DNA from: Denitrificimonas caeni
GTDB lineage: Bacteria > Pseudomonadota > Gammaproteobacteria > Pseudomonadales > Pseudomonadaceae
NCBI RefSeq assembly: GCF_905120345.1
Contig: NZ_CAJHOA010000005.1
Coordinates: 77,574-141,573 of the forward strand
Reading direction: 5' to 3'
DNA length: 64,000 nt
Shown: positions 20,027-27,435 of the stretch, piece by piece
Layout: the number at the start of each line of letters is the position of its first letter
Position numbering within the stretch: position 1 is the stretch's first letter
Program-made: the position numbers and the translations under genes
The notes under the pieces: generated by a model
Database searches by the model: none
What the model saw: the letters and a program-made list of their open reading frames with translations, nothing else
What the model was told of the DNA's origin: nothing

Positions 20027-20278
20027 TTACTTGCGGCTGGCTTTTTCTAACATACGCAGAGCGCGTTCGTTAGCTTCGTCAGCAGTTTGCTGAGCACGTT
20101 GAGCAGCGCTCATTGCTTCATCAGCTTTGCTGTACGCTTCGTCAGCGCGTGCTTGTGCACGAGCTACTGAGTCTTCAGTAGCGGTCAAGCGTGCTTCAGT
20201 TTCCGTTGATACACTGCTGCAACCAGTTGCTAAAACAGCAGCTAAAGCTAATGCAGAAAATTTTAGAACATTATTCAT
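20027..20278 (-). CDS. oprI: Major outer-membrane lipoprotein OprI (Lpp)
   Basis: 83 residues, the exact OprI length. The signal peptide has lipobox LATGC with lipidated Cys near residue 20. A heptad-repeat coiled coil follows and ends in MLEKASRK, whose terminal Lys links to peptidoglycan. AAGGGG is seven bases upstream of the ATG at 20278; an upstream in-frame ATG (20305) is rejected. OprI of this form is typical of Pseudomonas. Confidence 0.96.
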   Translation of the reverse strand: MNNVLKFSALALAAVLATGCSSVSTETEARLTATEDSVARAQARADEAYSKADEAMSAAQRAQQTADEANERALRMLEKASRK

Positions 20279-20305
20279 CTTGTTCCCCTTAATATGGGTT
20301 TCCAT

Positions 20306-20740
20306 GGAAGCAACCTATCTGATGATAAGCTGGCTGTTGTATATGTTACGCATTCGCTTGATTAAGTAAACTAGTACATCGACCAGAAAGCAGTTTTTTT
20401 TGCTTTCCTGATCAATAAGTGAACATAAAATCATTACGTCTATATGCTTTGACCACAACGACCTGAAAAAGTTGTTGTGCAGTGATTTAAAGTTGCTGAG
20501 ATGCAGAGAGTGAAGGGCTTTGAGGCGATTTGTATTTTGAGCCATATGAGTTATAACGCATTAGATAAGACCTGTGATTTACAGTGGCGTGAGTGTTGCA
20601 GTTTGTGCTGCTGGCGGTGTTAGCGCTAAATATTGTGATAGTCGATTTTCTATTGAGTCTCTTCGATAGGCCTTGTCGATAAAGATTGGTTAGTTTTTTT
20701 TAAATAAAAGCCTTTTTTAAAGAAAAACTTCAATAAGGGC
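20306..20740. other. Intergenic region between oprI and tRNA-Leu
   Basis: No convincing gene. It must contain the oprI promoter (leftward). An inverted repeat with arms GAAAGCA and TGCTTTC around a T-run sits near 20382-20412 and may be a terminator or regulatory hairpin. I see nothing else I can name. Confidence 0.5.
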
Positions 20741-20769
20741 TTGCACTTAGCAGAAATATCTCATATATT
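20741..20769 (+). promoter_or_regulatory. Sigma-70 promoter of tRNA-Leu
   Basis: TTGCAC and TATATT are separated by exactly 17 bases, ending 49 bases before the mature tRNA. This is a strong housekeeping promoter, and integration of the prophage leaves it and the tRNA intact. Confidence 0.75.
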
Positions 20770-20818
20770 AGCGCCCTCGATTGGAACAAGCTTAAAGCTA
20801 ACCAGTCACGCTTCTACC

Positions 20819-20905
20819 GCCCGGATGGCGGAATAGGTAGACGCAAGGGACTTAAAATCCCTCGAAGGTAACTTCGTGCCGGTTCGATTCCGGCTCCGGG
20901 CACCA
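20819..20905 (+). tRNA. tRNA-Leu(UAA), prophage attachment site
   Basis: 87 bases with a long variable arm (class II). Acceptor strands GCCCGGA and TCCGGGC pair, and the CCA is encoded. The anticodon loop CTTAAAA gives UAA. The 3' end is shared with the attL core, so the prophage entered at the T-arm/acceptor and restored the gene. Confidence 0.96.
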
Positions 20906-20910
20906 TACAT
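20888..20910 (+). repeat. attL core, left prophage boundary
   Basis: These 23 bases covering the tRNA-Leu 3' end, CCA and ATACAT recur exactly and in the same orientation at 62512-62534. Flanking bases diverge on both sides. Confidence 0.9.
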
Positions 20911-20940
20911 AATAAACACACCGCCAGTGTTTATGGCTAG

Positions 20941-20965
20941 AGCCCGCTATATGCGGGCTTTTTCT
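20941..20965 (+). terminator. Terminator after tRNA-Leu
   Basis: AGCCCGC/GCGGGCT stem with a short loop and T-run, 36 bases after the tRNA. It lies inside the prophage, so the phage supplies a replacement terminator for the tRNA it occupies; the displaced chromosomal one is at 62564. Confidence 0.8.
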
Positions 20966-21421
20966 TGTCTTCAAAAAATTCCTCTGAAAACTTTTGGCGT
21001 AAATTTGGCGTAATGATCTACTGCTTGTTGACGTTAAGCAGTGTCTTAAAGCTTGTCGAGAGCTATCAGGTCGAGCGGCATGTTAGCGGGCTGTGAAACT
21101 TATCAAAATTAGATAAATAGCTTTGTGAGAATCGATTGCTTCCGTAAGCGTCAACTGATCCTAGTCACTGCACGCTTTGCCACCCTTGGTGCTTACGTGA
21201 GCCACTAAAACAAGGATGTGAGCTTTTGATAGAGTTAGTTAATGTGCCGCTACAGGTTTCAAAGTGTGCATGAATAGATTGCTGCCGGCAGCAGCCTTGC
21301 GAAGACCAGAAAAGATACGTATAACCAATCCCTTACTATTAAATCAAATAAAGTTGGCGTATCGGTAAAGCGCGCATGCTTACTAATTTAATATTAGGGT
21401 AATATAGGAAGTATCTGAATA
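20966..21421. other. Left prophage end without genes; arm-type repeat
   Basis: No supported ORF. TGGCGTAAATTTGGCGTA at 20995-21012 is found again at 62369-62386 beside int and contains two direct copies of a TTTGGCGTA-like unit, as expected for integrase arm sites. The rest shows nothing I recognise. Confidence 0.55.
20995..21012 (+). repeat. Candidate integrase arm-type sites, left
   Basis: The 18-base TGGCGTAAATTTGGCGTA, a tandem of two TTTGGCGTA-like units, lies 85 bases inside attL and has an exact direct copy at 62369-62386, inside attR next to int. Arm sites of tyrosine recombinases have this layout; integrase binding is inferred. Confidence 0.6.
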
Positions 21422-21958
21422 ATGGGTGACGAACCGGTCTTGCCGAGTGAACTGATAACGAGCGTTAAACATTCGATGCTTCACGCCATCGAGTGCGATG
21501 AAATCGCATCGGAAGAAGACTTGGAACACCTCATTAGGTTCATGTTCGAATTTTCCGAAAGAGATTTCTTTCTTTACTGCCCGCTATCAAACGGAGCTAA
21601 CCAATTTGTTCTAGACGCTGAGTTTCGCGGAGTCCTTACCATCGAACTAACCGAAATGCGATATTATCCGCACCCAAACTTCCAACACGATTACGTCAAA
21701 ATTGATCGTACAGAACCCTTGTGGGATTGGGAGAGGGAAGTCAGGGAAACATCTCCCGAGTTTGTGCGCTGCACTCTGAAGCTCACTGAGCGCTGGAGAA
21801 GAAAGTTGGAATTGCAGGAGGCGCTTGCCGATCAGGAAGAGAAAAAAGAACCGGAAAACCCTTTAATACTCAAACCAAGTATGTTTGGTCTGGGTCTTGA
21901 TCTCCCGAAAGCACTCAAGTGGTTTCAGCGCTGGAAGAATAATAACCCTAAGAAATAG
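21422..21958 (+). CDS. Unknown protein at the start of the prophage accessory island
   Basis: 178 residues, acidic in the middle with a charged, helical C-terminal third (RWRRKLELQEALADQEEKKE) and a lysine-rich end. There is no signal peptide or membrane helix. I do not recognise the family. GGAAG lies about 12 bases before the ATG, a little far. It is rightward, opposite to the early operon, and is followed by an attC-like palindrome, so it may be a cassette gene. Function not assigned. Confidence 0.6.
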   Translation: MGDEPVLPSELITSVKHSMLHAIECDEIASEEDLEHLIRFMFEFSERDFFLYCPLSNGANQFVLDAEFRGVLTIELTEMRYYPHPNFQHDYVKIDRTEPLWDWEREVRETSPEFVRCTLKLTERWRRKLELQEALADQEEKKEPENPLILKPSMFGLGLDLPKALKWFQRWKNNNPKK

Positions 21959-21981
21959 TCCCATAGAATCCCGAATACTCC

Positions 21982-22059
21982 GCGGCTTTTTGGGCATGCC
22001 TTCGGCATTCTTTCCAAAAACACACTCCGCATTCAGCGCCGCTGAACTGGGCGTTATAA
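21982..22059 (+). other. attC-like site 1 (integron cassette boundary)
   Basis: Nested inverted repeats (GCGGC/GCCGC, TTTTTGG/CCAAAAA, ATGCC/GGCAT) end in CCGCTGAACTGGGCGTTATAA. This closely resembles the L'-R' end of attC sites, with the crossover point G^TT at 22053/22054. The left half is degenerate. Its TTATAA start matches the R''-like TTATAAC at 23130, as expected for one cassette. Confidence 0.5.
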
Positions 22060-22083
22060 GTTGCAGAACAATACGAGGAAAGG

Positions 22084-22695
22084 ATGCACGAATATACAAC
22101 TGCTTACCACGACAGAAAGCCTGCATATTACATATTGGCAGTGCTCAGTGGAATTATCGGAATCGGTATAGCCTTTCTTATTAAGGCAATCAGTGATTTT
22201 TCTGGTTTGGTAGTAGCTGCACCATCTGGAATTGCATTATATGGTTTGCTATTTATTATGCTTGATAAATTTATCTGGAAATGGCCTTGGTTGTACAGCC
22301 TTGGAATAATAAAAATCCCTGATCTAAATGGGGATTGGAAGGCGGAAATATCTTCGTCTGCAAACGACAATAAAATTTTAGCACAAGTAAAAATCCATCA
22401 GACATACAGCAAAATTCAAATTCACCTAGAAACAGAAAAATCGGATAGCCTTTCTCAGATGGCCGCTCTGGATATGGCAAGCCCGCATATGTTTACGCTT
22501 AGATATGAATACAGTGCAGAGTTCAGAAGAGATGAATCCTCTCAAATAATGCGCCACTACGGTGTAACAAGCGTAAAACTTAAAAGTGCTGACCACAAAT
22601 TTTCAGATATTCACCCTGCTGTTTATTATACAGAGCAAGGCCGTGACTCACATGGTGAAATGTCATTTTCCAGGGTTGTAAAGAATGCAAAATAA
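22084..22695 (+). CDS. Cap15-like effector: two membrane helices plus beta barrel
   Basis: 203 residues. The N-terminus HEYTTAYHDRKPA is followed by two membrane helices (about 16-36 and 45-65), then a beta-rich domain opening with IPDLNGDWKAEI. It contains IHQTYSKIQIHLETEKSDS, LRYEY and YYTEQGRDSHGEMSFSR. This layout and these motifs match the S-2TM-beta (Cap15) effector of CBASS, where a cyclic nucleotide binds the barrel and triggers membrane disruption. I know that family from memory, so the assignment rests on motif order. GAGG precedes the ATG. It overlaps the next gene by 11 bases. No CD-NTase is visible in the neighbourhood, so the activating signal is unknown. Confidence 0.72.
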   Translation: MHEYTTAYHDRKPAYYILAVLSGIIGIGIAFLIKAISDFSGLVVAAPSGIALYGLLFIMLDKFIWKWPWLYSLGIIKIPDLNGDWKAEISSSANDNKILAQVKIHQTYSKIQIHLETEKSDSLSQMAALDMASPHMFTLRYEYSAEFRRDESSQIMRHYGVTSVKLKSADHKFSDIHPAVYYTEQGRDSHGEMSFSRVVKNAK

Positions 22696-23125
22696 ATCTT
22701 CAAAAGTAGTTGAACGTTTCATTACTAAGCATGGGGAAGACGCGCTTATTGAACTTCTAAGCCCTCAGGGCGAAGAAAATATATTGACAATTATTTCAAA
22801 TGCAGGAATTCATCCTTACCATGAGCTTCATAAACGAGGCGAAGTTTTTTTTGCGTCCGAAGGGTCATTTGATTTCACATCAGGTGAATCAGCTTTAGCC
22901 GAAATAGATAAGGTACTTGTTCGCGTCGCAAAAAAACTTAAGGAGAAACGCTGGACTCGTGTCTATTTGGTTCCATTTGGCCCTGCGCCATTATCGCTTC
23001 AAATTAAAAGCGTCGTTCATAAAATATTAGATATTGAAACAGTTGATGTTCTTCATATTGGAAACGGTGCTCATGTCGACATTTCAATTAACCCTAGATC
23101 AATCGCATTGCGAGCTAGCGAGTAA
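22685..23125 (+). CDS. Unknown partner of the Cap15-like effector
   Basis: 146 residues, no membrane helix. Residues 1-45 are helical; the C-terminal part (RVYLVPFGPAPLSLQIKSVV... VDVLHIGNGAHVDISIN) alternates strand and helix like a small Rossmann-type domain. The GPAPLSL turn recalls nucleotide-sensing folds such as SAVED/CARF, but that is only a shape resemblance. I found no CD-NTase GS...DxD motif. The 11-base overlap with the effector gene implies translational coupling and a shared function, perhaps sensor or regulator. The stop is followed at once by an attC-like site. Confidence 0.6.
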   Translation: MQNKSSKVVERFITKHGEDALIELLSPQGEENILTIISNAGIHPYHELHKRGEVFFASEGSFDFTSGESALAEIDKVLVRVAKKLKEKRWTRVYLVPFGPAPLSLQIKSVVHKILDIETVDVLHIGNGAHVDISINPRSIALRASE

Positions 23126-23129
23126 TAAT

Positions 23130-23203
23130 TTATAACAACTGGTTGAAACCGTTCGCTTCGCTCACTGGTACAGGCTAAACCGCACCTTAACCAAAGGTTA
23201 GGT
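23130..23203 (+). other. attC-like site 2
   Basis: It begins with R''-like TTATAAC, complementary to the TTATAA that opens the cassette at 22054. It passes through GAAACCGTTCGCTTCGCTCACTGG and ends with CCTTAACCAAAGGTTAGGT, where GTTAGGT fits the R' consensus GTTRRRY. The start lies five bases after a stop codon, as in integron cassettes. Confidence 0.5.
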
Positions 23204-23240
23204 TTTCGTATGGAATATCATTTCTAATATAGAGATTAAC

Positions 23241-24422
23241 ATGGCTAGAAATGAAAATATTATTAGTGTTTTTGTTGCATCGCCCGGGGATGTTGCAGAA
23301 GAACGATCTGCTTTAGAAGCGATTGTCTCGGAATTAAACAGGACTTGGAGTCGAAGCCTTAATTTGCGATTAGAGCTTGTTAAATGGGAAACCGATGTTC
23401 ACCCTGGTTTCGCGGCATACCCCCAAGATGTAATCAACCAGCAGATAAATGATGAGTATGACGTTTTCATAGCATTATTTTGGACTAAAGTTGGCTCTCC
23501 TACCGATATCGCTGAATCTGGAACGATCGAAGAGTTCGAAAGAGCCTACCAAAAGCACCAGGATAATCCGAACTCAGTAGACATTATGGTTTACTTTAAA
23601 GACCAAGCAATTTCTCCTTCTAGAATGGATCATGTACAACTACAAAAAATTCAATTACTTAAAAGTCAATTGGGTGAAAAAGGTGGGTTGTACTGGACGT
23701 TCGAAAATACTGAAGGCTTTGAAACCCTATTAAGAGGACACCTAAGTAGAGTTGCACAATCTTGGTCTCAAAGGTTACTTGTTACAAAGGAAGTAGATGC
23801 GATCAATGATTCTCAAGTATTTGAGAGTGTTGTCGATGAAGCTGATGATTATGGGCTGTTCGACTATTTAGATATCCACGAAGATCGGATGTCAGACATG
23901 ACCTCTGCATTGGAGTTGATGTCTGATGCAACAGTTAAAATCGGAACTCAATTTGATCGTCGTACAGCTGAGATAACCAGGTTAACTTCTGCTAACGTAG
24001 ATGGCTCTTATGATCAGAAAGAAGCTCGAAAAATTATAAAGCTAACTAGTGATGACCTTACTAGATATTCTGAAATTCTCGACTCTCAAGTAAGTATTGC
24101 AACCTCATCAAGAACAGAAGCTTTTGATGCACTTAGCAAGGCCATTTCTATTTCAATTGAGCTTTCTACAGAAGAAGATAGTTCTGAAGAACTGAAAAAA
24201 AGTTTACGTGATATGCTGAAATCAGCTAATGACGCAAAAAATGGCTTATCATTTTTTAGAGATAGCGTTGCTAAGTTACCTAGGCTAACTGCCCAAATTA
24301 ACAAGGCTAAGCGAGTGGTTATTGTCTCTCTTGATCGTGTTTTAAATGAGATAAGAAAAACCATCCAGTCTACTAATGATGTACTTGAAACGATTCAAAA
24401 TATCGAGAATGAGAAAATTTAA
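23241..24422 (+). CDS. DUF4062-domain protein with helical C-terminus
   Basis: 393 residues. The N-terminal domain (1-165) starts ISVFVASPGDVAEER and contains KWETDVHPG, VINQQI, DVFIALFWTKVGSPT and SGTIEEFERA, the pattern of DUF4062, a TIR/SEFIR-like fold often found at the N-terminus of NACHT or other conflict proteins. Residues 200-393 are strongly helical and probably coiled-coil (repeated ISIELSTEEDSSEELKKSL-type heptads), with no NTPase domain. It could be a signalling or effector protein of phage defence; this is inference from fold and location. The stop overlaps an attC-like R'' box. Confidence 0.7.
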   Translation: MARNENIISVFVASPGDVAEERSALEAIVSELNRTWSRSLNLRLELVKWETDVHPGFAAYPQDVINQQINDEYDVFIALFWTKVGSPTDIAESGTIEEFERAYQKHQDNPNSVDIMVYFKDQAISPSRMDHVQLQKIQLLKSQLGEKGGLYWTFENTEGFETLLRGHLSRVAQSWSQRLLVTKEVDAINDSQVFESVVDEADDYGLFDYLDIHEDRMSDMTSALELMSDATVKIGTQFDRRTAEITRLTSANVDGSYDQKEARKIIKLTSDDLTRYSEILDSQVSIATSSRTEAFDALSKAISISIELSTEEDSSEELKKSLRDMLKSANDAKNGLSFFRDSVAKLPRLTAQINKAKRVVIVSLDRVLNEIRKTIQSTNDVLETIQNIENEKI

Positions 24423-24455
24423 CTAAGCAATCAAGCGGACCGTTTGGACATGTTT
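24417..24455 (+). other. attC-like site 3, probably truncated
   Basis: ATTTAAC fits the R'' consensus RYYYAAC and overlaps the DUF4062 stop codon. It is followed by TAAGCAATCAAGCGGACCG, close to the left half of many Vibrio/Shewanella attC sites. A matching right half is not clear. Confidence 0.42.
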
Positions 24456-24462
24456 AGGGGGC

Positions 24463-24485
24463 AAGGGCATATTTTAAATGCCCTT
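24463..24485. terminator. Hairpin between the island and the leftward early operon
   Basis: AAGGGCAT/ATGCCCTT stem with a seven-base AT loop, between convergent transcription units. The T-rich flank is weak, so termination is inferred. Confidence 0.5.
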
Positions 24486-24508
24486 TCTTGCAGTAAAGAT
24501 AAGGTGGT

Positions 24509-24796
24509 TTACGCTGCTTTCTTTACTGATCGGGTGCGGCCAGTTGGTAGTTTGCTGCGGTTTTGGCGTGCCCAGAGGATCACTTCACCGGCAAACCAGC
24601 GTTTTGCGGCTCCAGTTGGTTGAGTGGGTGTCGGGAATGTGGGTTGCACTACGACTTTCTGAAGGACTGTGAAGTCTGACAGGCTCATGTATTCGGCAAT
24701 TTCTTTGCTGGTCCATAGGCGATCTTGCACGGGGATTTGATTTGCAGTTATTTGCTTGGCCAGCTCAATAAGTGCTTGCTCTAGATCGATATTCAT
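24509..24796 (-). CDS. Excisionase/AlpA-like DNA-binding protein
   Basis: 95 residues. The core LWTSKEIAEYMSLSDFTVLQKVVV...AAKRWFAGEVILWARQNR has the winged-helix pattern of AlpA/Xis family proteins, with a basic tail. The ATG at 24796 overlaps the upstream stop (ATGA) and has GGA near it; a longer frame to 24847 is rejected. It is the last gene of the leftward early operon, the usual place for xis-type genes. A directionality factor for the integrase at 61.4 kb is likely but not proven. Confidence 0.65.
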   Translation of the reverse strand: MNIDLEQALIELAKQITANQIPVQDRLWTSKEIAEYMSLSDFTVLQKVVVQPTFPTPTQPTGAAKRWFAGEVILWARQNRSKLPTGRTRSVKKAA

Positions 24797-25080
24797 TTCC
24801 GTGTCCTTTTCTTCCCGCCTGAACTGGTGGCGTGCCAGGTGACGCACGTGGCCAGCCCTCCGATCTCTGCGCCGATTTCATCGATAATCGCGCCCATTAC
24901 TTCTACTAATTCCATCAGCGTTACGTTTGTTAAAACCCTGCTTGAGTGGTGCATGACTGTGCCGGCTGGCGATGCCACGCGAATTTGAGCGGCCCAGCGC
25001 GCTGGTTTGCGCGGTGGTGTTCCGAAAACTTGCGGCTGACCGTGGTTGTGCACGGTGCTGTAGGTTATGCGGCAGGTCAC
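24793..25080 (-). CDS. Phage protein of unknown function
   Basis: 95 residues, no recognised domain; it begins MTCRITYSTVHNHGQP. It is in the tightly packed leftward operon, overlapping both neighbours by four bases (ATGA-type junctions), which supports its being translated. Function unknown. Confidence 0.6.
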   Translation of the reverse strand: MTCRITYSTVHNHGQPQVFGTPPRKPARWAAQIRVASPAGTVMHHSSRVLTNVTLMELVEVMGAIIDEIGAEIGGLATCVTWHATSSGGKKRTRK

Positions 25081-25577
25081 GCGGCCTCCTGCATTGATTC
25101 GAGCTGTTGGCGGTAGTGGCGGACTAAGCGAGGGCTGATGTCGAGCTTTTCGGCGATGGTTTCCACAGGCTGGCCAGCCTCAAGCAGTTCGGCAGTTTTG
25201 GTTAGGCGCTGGGTAGAGCGCTGATTGTTGGTGTGGTTATTGATTTTTCTTGCTTTATCGCGGCTGATGCCTAGGCGGCCAGCTCTCTTGCTCAGCGAGC
25301 TGACGCTGATACCGAGCGCCTTTGCCAGCTCAGTTAAGCATGGCGCTGTTGCGTACTGCTGCAGCACTTGCTGATTGATTGCGCTATTTTCCGCGCCTCT
25401 TTTCGCTGTACCATCAGTCACTAAAGCGCCATTCCAGTTTGGCGGTGTTGCGCCGCGCCAGATAATGTCTGTTGTTTGTACTGGACCGTTTTTGCTTTCA
25501 AACTCTGCTGTTAGTTGCGCGATTTCCGCACGGCGTTGCTGTAAGGTTAGGTCGGCGGTTTGCATAGATATTTTCAT
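25077..25577 (-). CDS. Phage protein with two helix-turn-helix-like segments
   Basis: 166 residues. LTELAKALGISVSSLSKRAGRLGIS and ETIAEKLDISPRLVRHYRQQLE both look like helix-turn-helix motifs, so DNA binding is likely. The start at 25577 is chosen because GGAGG lies just upstream and because extending to 25754 would cover the next gene. Target unknown; a regulator of the early region is plausible. Confidence 0.65.
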   Translation of the reverse strand: MKISMQTADLTLQQRRAEIAQLTAEFESKNGPVQTTDIIWRGATPPNWNGALVTDGTAKRGAENSAINQQVLQQYATAPCLTELAKALGISVSSLSKRAGRLGISRDKARKINNHTNNQRSTQRLTKTAELLEAGQPVETIAEKLDISPRLVRHYRQQLESMQEAA

Positions 25578-25578
25578 G

Positions 25579-26112
25579 TTATGCCGCCTCCTTTTCTGGT
25601 GCAGGCTCGCTGATAATACTTTGCAAGCGAGATGCGAGAGTGCTCTGTGTTGCTGCGCTTTCCTTGTTATTAATTGCGGCCATAATCTGCGATGCCAGTA
25701 GCAACTGGCTTGCGGCTTGACGTATTGTTTTTCTCTGGGTATCGCTAAGAGCAAGCAGCTTAAGCGCGTCGATCTCGTTCTTCAGGTGAACGGCAAGCTC
25801 GCTATAAGCCTCGGCAACATCCTCTGCTTGTAGCGTTGCCTCTAACTGTCGGCGCTTGATAATGTTCGCAGCTTCCAGCTCATCGTTAAGCAGCTCAATT
25901 GCGCGGGCACAGGTGTCTGCGCGATGCTCGATGATAGTCAATTGAGCATGTAAATCGTTGTTGCAAGCTCGCAGGCGCTCAGCTTTGTGTACGGCCTCTT
26001 TAATTTTTTCTGCGCGGTCTTTCACTCCGCAGTGGTAGCTAAATATCCCGAAAACCATCACAGCTCCGAGCAGCGCTAGTAGTGGTATGTATTGCTCAAA
26101 TGTAAAATGCAT
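25579..26112 (-). CDS. Membrane-anchored coiled-coil phage protein
   Basis: 177 residues. One N-terminal membrane helix (YIPLLALLGAVMVFGIFSYHCG) is followed by a long helical, probably coiled-coil, body rich in Ala, Glu, Leu and Gln. GAGGAT lies upstream of the ATG. Single-anchor coiled-coil proteins are frequent among early phage genes with unknown roles. No family recognised. Confidence 0.65.
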   Translation of the reverse strand: MHFTFEQYIPLLALLGAVMVFGIFSYHCGVKDRAEKIKEAVHKAERLRACNNDLHAQLTIIEHRADTCARAIELLNDELEAANIIKRRQLEATLQAEDVAEAYSELAVHLKNEIDALKLLALSDTQRKTIRQAASQLLLASQIMAAINNKESAATQSTLASRLQSIISEPAPEKEAA

Positions 26113-26170
26113 GTGCGTATCCTCAAGTGGTGGCGAGGTGCGCCCGTGTTACCGGGCGCGTTGGTGGTTA

Positions 26171-26992
26171 TTACGCGCTGAAGTTGCCGCTGTAGATTGG
26201 GCAACCGTTCTGACTGAGCTCGATGGCAATCATATTTTTCAGGTTTTCGCCGATGGATTCTTGCTGAGTGTCCTGCTGCATCCAGCGCAAGGTCAGGCGC
26301 GGTGATTCTTTGTCGGTGATGACTGCGACACGGAATACCACATCGATGGGCTCAAAGCCGATGTGCGGAACAAAGGTGAAAGTGATGTGCGTGGGCAACT
26401 GGTGCACACTGCTTTTGGCTTCGACTTCCTCCATTGCTGAGCGTGACGCGCCAAAGTGGTGCTCTGAATGTGACGCTGCAGCGCTGGCATTGATGACGAT
26501 ATTGCGCACGGCTTGAATGGCTTGCAGTGGGTTTTGTACGTCTTCGTTGTGCAGAATGGTCAGCTGCGGCAACCAGTCTTCGATGAACTCGGCGAGCTGT
26601 GACTGCTTGAGGCGCTCACCATTAATGGCCAGCGCTGCGGCATAAGCTGGCGATGGCTCTAAACTAAGACTTGCCTGATGCTCGGCGTGCCCGGGCGTGG
26701 CGCGGCCGCCAAGGTCAAAGTAGGCGCGGGCGCTCATGCGGCGCTTGTCTGTATCGACAAAAATAGAGCCTGCATCGTGATCGTTTGCGTATACGCAGAA
26801 GTCTTCAATGCTGGTGGTGCTGAAGTTGCCGCGAAAGCGACGGCGCTCTGGCATGTACTTCTCAAGATCAATCGCTTTGAATGACTCAGGCACGATCATT
26901 GCGCCGGTGTTGATCGAGTCAGCCCCATCATTTGCGAGACCTATGGCGGATATGGCGTTGTCGATGATGAGTTGTAGGGTATCTTTTTGCAT
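26171..26992 (-). CDS. DUF2303 (YfdQ-like) phage protein
   Basis: 273 residues. The N-terminal part with VPESFKAIDLEKYMPERRRFRG and SIFVDTDKRRMSARAYFDLGG is typical of DUF2303/YfdQ proteins found in the leftward early operons of many prophages. No catalytic motif; function unknown in the family. GGAAA lies upstream of the ATG at 26992. Confidence 0.8.
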   Translation of the reverse strand: MQKDTLQLIIDNAISAIGLANDGADSINTGAMIVPESFKAIDLEKYMPERRRFRGNFSTTSIEDFCVYANDHDAGSIFVDTDKRRMSARAYFDLGGRATPGHAEHQASLSLEPSPAYAAALAINGERLKQSQLAEFIEDWLPQLTILHNEDVQNPLQAIQAVRNIVINASAAASHSEHHFGASRSAMEEVEAKSSVHQLPTHITFTFVPHIGFEPIDVVFRVAVITDKESPRLTLRWMQQDTQQESIGENLKNMIAIELSQNGCPIYSGNFSA

Positions 26993-27032
26993 GTGCGTGT
27001 TTCCTTATTTACGTGGTGGTTTTGGGTTTGGG

Positions 27033-27380
27033 TTAAACGGATTTAGCAACAACCGGCGCTTGCTCACGTGAGAACAGTTGCGCCGTCGGGTCGCTCATGT
27101 ATAGCTCTAGGCCATTAGCGGTGACGTACATTGGGGTGTCTAGCGCGGTGTCTTCTCGCTTCTGGCCGCGTTTCGTTGGCTGAGCAAAGTCGAGTTTGTG
27201 GGTGATCTTTACCTGGTTACTTTCTCCGATTTGCTGGATGTCGAATGAGATTGTTACCTTGCCTTTTTTATGGTGCTCGACTACGCCAGCCGCTACGGAG
27301 CTGAGCGCTACCGCGACTTGCTGGGCGAATACGCCAGCGTTTAGGTTGTTTAAAAACTCGGTTACGTCTGTTGGTTTCAT
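27033..27380 (-). CDS. Conserved phage protein of unknown function
   Basis: 115 residues, start MKPTDVTEFLNNLNAGVF with GAGGG upstream; longer frames to 27512 would run into the exonuclease gene. Residues 35-80 (KGKVTISFDIQQIGESNQVKITHKLDF) are beta-rich. Proteins of this size next to DUF2303 genes are common in Pseudomonas prophages, and I know no function. Confidence 0.65.
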   Translation of the reverse strand: MKPTDVTEFLNNLNAGVFAQQVAVALSSVAAGVVEHHKKGKVTISFDIQQIGESNQVKITHKLDFAQPTKRGQKREDTALDTPMYVTANGLELYMSDPTAQLFSREQAPVVAKSV

Positions 27381-27435
27381 GGTGTTGCCCTCTGGTGCTT
27401 TGGTTATGCATCTCGTGCTGCGGTTTTGTTTCAAC

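Noticed and set aside
22685-23125. CD-NTase completing a CBASS operon
   Set aside because: Too short at 146 residues and no GS...DxD nucleotidyltransferase motif; neither 21422-21958 nor 23241-24422 has one either.
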